Shown here one piece after another: positions 61,850-64,000 of a stretch of 64,000 nucleotides of DNA. Position 1 is the first letter of the stretch. Every line of letters begins with the position of its first letter. Below the pieces are notes generated by a model, which saw nothing but the letters and a program-made list of their open reading frames with translations, made no database searches and was not told the DNA's origin. A program made the translations under genes and the position numbers. The DNA is from Jeotgalibacillus proteolyticus. GTDB lineage: Bacteria > Bacillota > Bacilli > Bacillales > Jeotgalibacillaceae. The stretch is taken from positions 1 through 64,000 of the forward strand of contig NZ_PREZ01000006.1 in NCBI RefSeq assembly GCF_002926065.1, given 5' to 3'.

Positions 61850-61896
61850 AAGAAGCCTTGATGACCGTCATTTGCGCGGTCACAAGGCTTCTTTTT
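61850..61896. terminator. Bidirectional terminator between DUF2817 gene and gltB
   Basis: AAGAAGCCTT and GACCG pair with CGGTC and AAGGCTTCTT, with a T run after, serving both converging transcripts. Confidence 0.85.
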
Positions 61897-61903
61897 CTGT
61901 TCT

Positions 61904-63391
61904 CTACGGTAATACGGTTGCGCCCATTAAATAACGGTCGCATTCTCTTGCTGCTTCCCGTCCTTCGTTGATCGCCCAGACGATTAGACTTTGACCTCTT
62001 CTCATATCACCAGCTGAGAATACGCCTTCTACATTTGTTGTGTATTTTCCGTACTCTGCTTTTACAGTAGAGTTTGCATTTGTTTCTACCTGTAATTGCT
62101 GAATTAATCCTTGCTCAGGTCCTGCAAAACCGATAGCAAGCAGGACTAAGTCTGCCGGCCAGACTTTTTCAGTACCAGGAATTGCTTCACGAATGCGTGA
62201 GCCGTCTTCCCCTATACGCAGCTTGACGTTAATCGTGTGGACTTCTTTAATAAGTCCATTGTCATCGCCGACAAACTTTGTCGTCTGAACTGCGTAGGCA
62301 CGCGGATCATCTCCATATTTGCTTGCTGCTTCTTTTTGTCCGTATTCAATCCGGTGAACAACCGGGTACTGCGGCCAAGGATTTCCTAGCGCGTCACGGA
62401 TGGATCCTTTTTTATCATAAATATCAAATTGCGTTAAGCTCTTGCAGTTATGACGGATGGAGGTTGCCAGGCAATCTGTACCGGTATCTCCCCCTCCAAT
62501 AACAATGACATCCTTGCCTTCAGCTGAAAGATAATTTCCATCTGCAAGATTTGAATCAAGCAGGCTCTTTGTATTGGCATGAAGAAAATCCATTGCGTAA
62601 TGAATTCCTTTCAGTTCTCTGCCTTCTACCTGAATATCACGGTGAACCGTTGCTCCGCCGCACATAATAACGGAGTCAAATTCCTTGTTCAGCTTAGCAG
62701 CAGGATAATCCTTACCGACTTCAGTATTTGTAATGAAAGTGATTCCTTCTTCTTCAAGGAGCTTTACACGGCGTTCGACCATTGCATAAGGCAGCTTCAT
62801 TTCAGGAATTCCGTATGTTAGCAGTCCGCCAACACGGTCATTGCGTTCAAAAACGGTTACCCAGTGACCAGCTTTATTAAGCTGAGCTGCGGCTGCAAGT
62901 CCTGCTGGCCCTGAACCGATAACAGCAACTTTTTTTCCGGTTCTTTTTTCAGGAGGCTCCGGTACCACCCAGCCTTCATCAAAACCTTTTTCAATGATGG
63001 CCCGTTCAACCGTTCGAATAGCTACAGGAGGCTCATTAATTCCAAGTACACAGGCTCCTTCACATGGAGCAGGGCATGCAGTACCGGTGAACTCCGGAAA
63101 GTTATTTTTCTCGTGCTCACGCTTTAAGGCTTCCTTCCATTGACCCTGATAAACTAAGTCATTCCATTCAGGAATCAAGTGGTATACAGGACAGCCTGTT
63201 GTTACCCCGTTAATTTCACTGCCATGATGACAGGTAGGGATCCCGCAGTCCATACAGCGGGCTCCTTGCTGCTTTATTTCTGCTTCTGACATTGGAAGCG
63301 TGTAATCATTCCAGTCTTTAATCCGCTCGGCTGGATCGCGTTCACGCTGAGACTGGCGATCATACTCCATAAATCCAGTAGGCTTCCCCAT
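61904..63391 (-). CDS. gltB: Glutamate synthase small subunit
   Basis: The 495-residue beta subunit passes electrons from NADPH to the large subunit for glutamate formation from glutamine and 2-oxoglutarate. Two Cys clusters (CMDCGIPTCHHG with CPVYHL, then CPAPCEGACVLG) hold 4Fe-4S centres. FAD binds at VIGSGPAGLAAAAQL and NADPH at VIVIGGGDTGTDCLAT. AGGAGGGATTTG precedes ATG 63391. It follows gltA by about 20 bases. Control by GltC or TnrA would act upstream of gltA, outside the window. Confidence 0.96.
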   Translation of the reverse strand: MGKPTGFMEYDRQSQRERDPAERIKDWNDYTLPMSEAEIKQQGARCMDCGIPTCHHGSEINGVTTGCPVYHLIPEWNDLVYQGQWKEALKREHEKNNFPEFTGTACPAPCEGACVLGINEPPVAIRTVERAIIEKGFDEGWVVPEPPEKRTGKKVAVIGSGPAGLAAAAQLNKAGHWVTVFERNDRVGGLLTYGIPEMKLPYAMVERRVKLLEEEGITFITNTEVGKDYPAAKLNKEFDSVIMCGGATVHRDIQVEGRELKGIHYAMDFLHANTKSLLDSNLADGNYLSAEGKDVIVIGGGDTGTDCLATSIRHNCKSLTQFDIYDKKGSIRDALGNPWPQYPVVHRIEYGQKEAASKYGDDPRAYAVQTTKFVGDDNGLIKEVHTINVKLRIGEDGSRIREAIPGTEKVWPADLVLLAIGFAGPEQGLIQQLQVETNANSTVKAEYGKYTTNVEGVFSAGDMRRGQSLIVWAINEGREAARECDRYLMGATVLP

Positions 63392-63412
63392 CAAATCCCT
63401 CCTTCTCCAAGT

Positions 63413-64000
63413 TTATTTTGCTGGTTCTAGTTCACGTTTACTTTCTTCAAATGCTGTCATTTCAGCTTCAAATTTAGATAAACCGCCATCCTGCAGTGTT
63501 TTAATACGATCATTAATTTTCAGGTAAGACTTTGGAATGACGCGGACAAATAATGGTGCATACTTATCCCAATACGTAAGAATTCGTTTACCGTGCTGAC
63601 TATTTGTGTACGCTACGTGTTTTTCGATCATTTGATAGACTTCATTAAGCTCAACTGAATTTTCTATCGGCTCTATGTGTACAAGCTCCGGATTGCATCT
63701 TGAACGGAACATATTATCCTCATCAAACACATACGCCACACCGCCGGACATACCAGCGGCGAAGTTACGGCCTGTCTGGCCAAGAACGACAACCTTTCCG
63801 CCTGTCATGTACTCACAGCCGTGATCGCCAACTCCTTCTACTACTACATTCGCTCCGCTATTCCGGACACAGAAACGCTCTCCTGCAATCCCCTGAATGT
63901 ACGCCTCACCAGCAGAAGCACCGTAGAAGGAAACATTACCGATAATGGTGTTCTTTTCTGGAGGGAAGGTAACGACAGGGTCTGGATGCACAATAATTTT
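63413..64000 (-). CDS. gltA: Glutamate synthase large subunit, C-terminal part (cut by window edge)
   Basis: The last 195 or so residues of the alpha subunit are present. They form the C-terminal GXGXG beta-helix domain, with repeats such as NVSFYGASAGEAYIQGIAGE, GANVVVEGVGDHGCEYMTGG and GKVVVLGQTGRNFAAGMSGG. The catalytic amidotransferase and FMN domains lie beyond base 64000. The frame is open to the window edge without a start codon for the whole domain, and gltB follows immediately. Confidence 0.95.
   Translation of the reverse strand, partial: KIIVHPDPVVTFPPEKNTIIGNVSFYGASAGEAYIQGIAGERFCVRNSGANVVVEGVGDHGCEYMTGGKVVVLGQTGRNFAAGMSGGVAYVFDEDNMFRSRCNPELVHIEPIENSVELNEVYQMIEKHVAYTNSQHGKRILTYWDKYAPLFVRVIPKSYLKINDRIKTLQDGGLSKFEAEMTAFEESKRELEPAK

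Overview
The window looks like a chromosomal segment from a low-GC Gram-positive of the order Bacillales (Bacillaceae or a close relative). The evidence is strong AGGAGG-type ribosome binding sites, Bacillus-type gene sets (eps, thi, ribU, amiE-nagZ-namZ, gltA-gltB), TPP and FMN riboswitches, SigA-like promoters and a SinR-like regulator. Species cannot be fixed from the sequence alone. I found no tRNA, rRNA, CRISPR array or transposase gene.

Layout. 0.2-1.9 kb: isocitrate lyase (aceA) behind a small Cys-containing gene. 2.1-12.5 kb: a paeninodin-type lasso peptide locus on the minus strand. It has two cyclase/precursor pairs, one shared set of maturation genes (HPr-kinase-like peptide kinase, B1, B2, nucleotidyltransferase, ABC exporter) and a terminal metallophosphoesterase. 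Both precursors are too short to stand out as ORFs and were read by hand. 12.6-33.1 kb: a large exopolysaccharide (eps) operon on the minus strand, running epsA, epsB, a structured leader like the EAR/epsC RNA, epsC, gtaB, glycosyltransferases, epsG, galE, epsL, epsM, epsN, a SinR-like gene, more glycosyltransferases (one broken), a pyruvyltransferase and an ABC exporter. 33.6-36.0 kb: aldo/keto reductase and a BCCT transporter, convergent. 36.4-40.1 kb: thiW-tenA-thiD-thiM-thiE with two TPP riboswitches. 40.2-44.0 kb: intergenic repeats, a frameshifted membrane protein gene, an AAA ATPase and an S9 peptidase. 44.1-46.7 kb: FMN riboswitch with ribU, pepT and a small membrane protein. 46.8-48.9 kb: a ParM/ParR-type partition module with an iteron array. 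49.0-52.2 kb: an EamA transporter, a STAS protein and a DbpA helicase. 52.4-57.6 kb: muropeptide recycling genes amiE-nagZ-namZ. 57.7-64 kb: a possible tiny RNA, a repeat, catalase, a DUF2817 peptidase-like protein, gltB and the end of gltA.

How the parts connect. The most interesting signal is a 16-bp palindrome of the form GTTCT-N6-AGAAC. By eye it occurs at seven places: two at the eps promoter, one just before the EAR-like leader, two at the promoter of lasso pair 1 and two at the promoter of lasso pair 2. It matches the known SinR operator (GTTCTYT inverted repeat), and a SinR-like gene sits inside the eps operon. The sequence therefore predicts that matrix exopolysaccharide and two phosphorylated lasso peptides form one SinR-type regulon. 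The second notable system is the ParMR pair next to housekeeping genes, preceded by 14 TGTnnACa-type octamers with an alternating 12/8-bp step (about a 20-bp period), which looks like a complete type II centromere on a chromosome.
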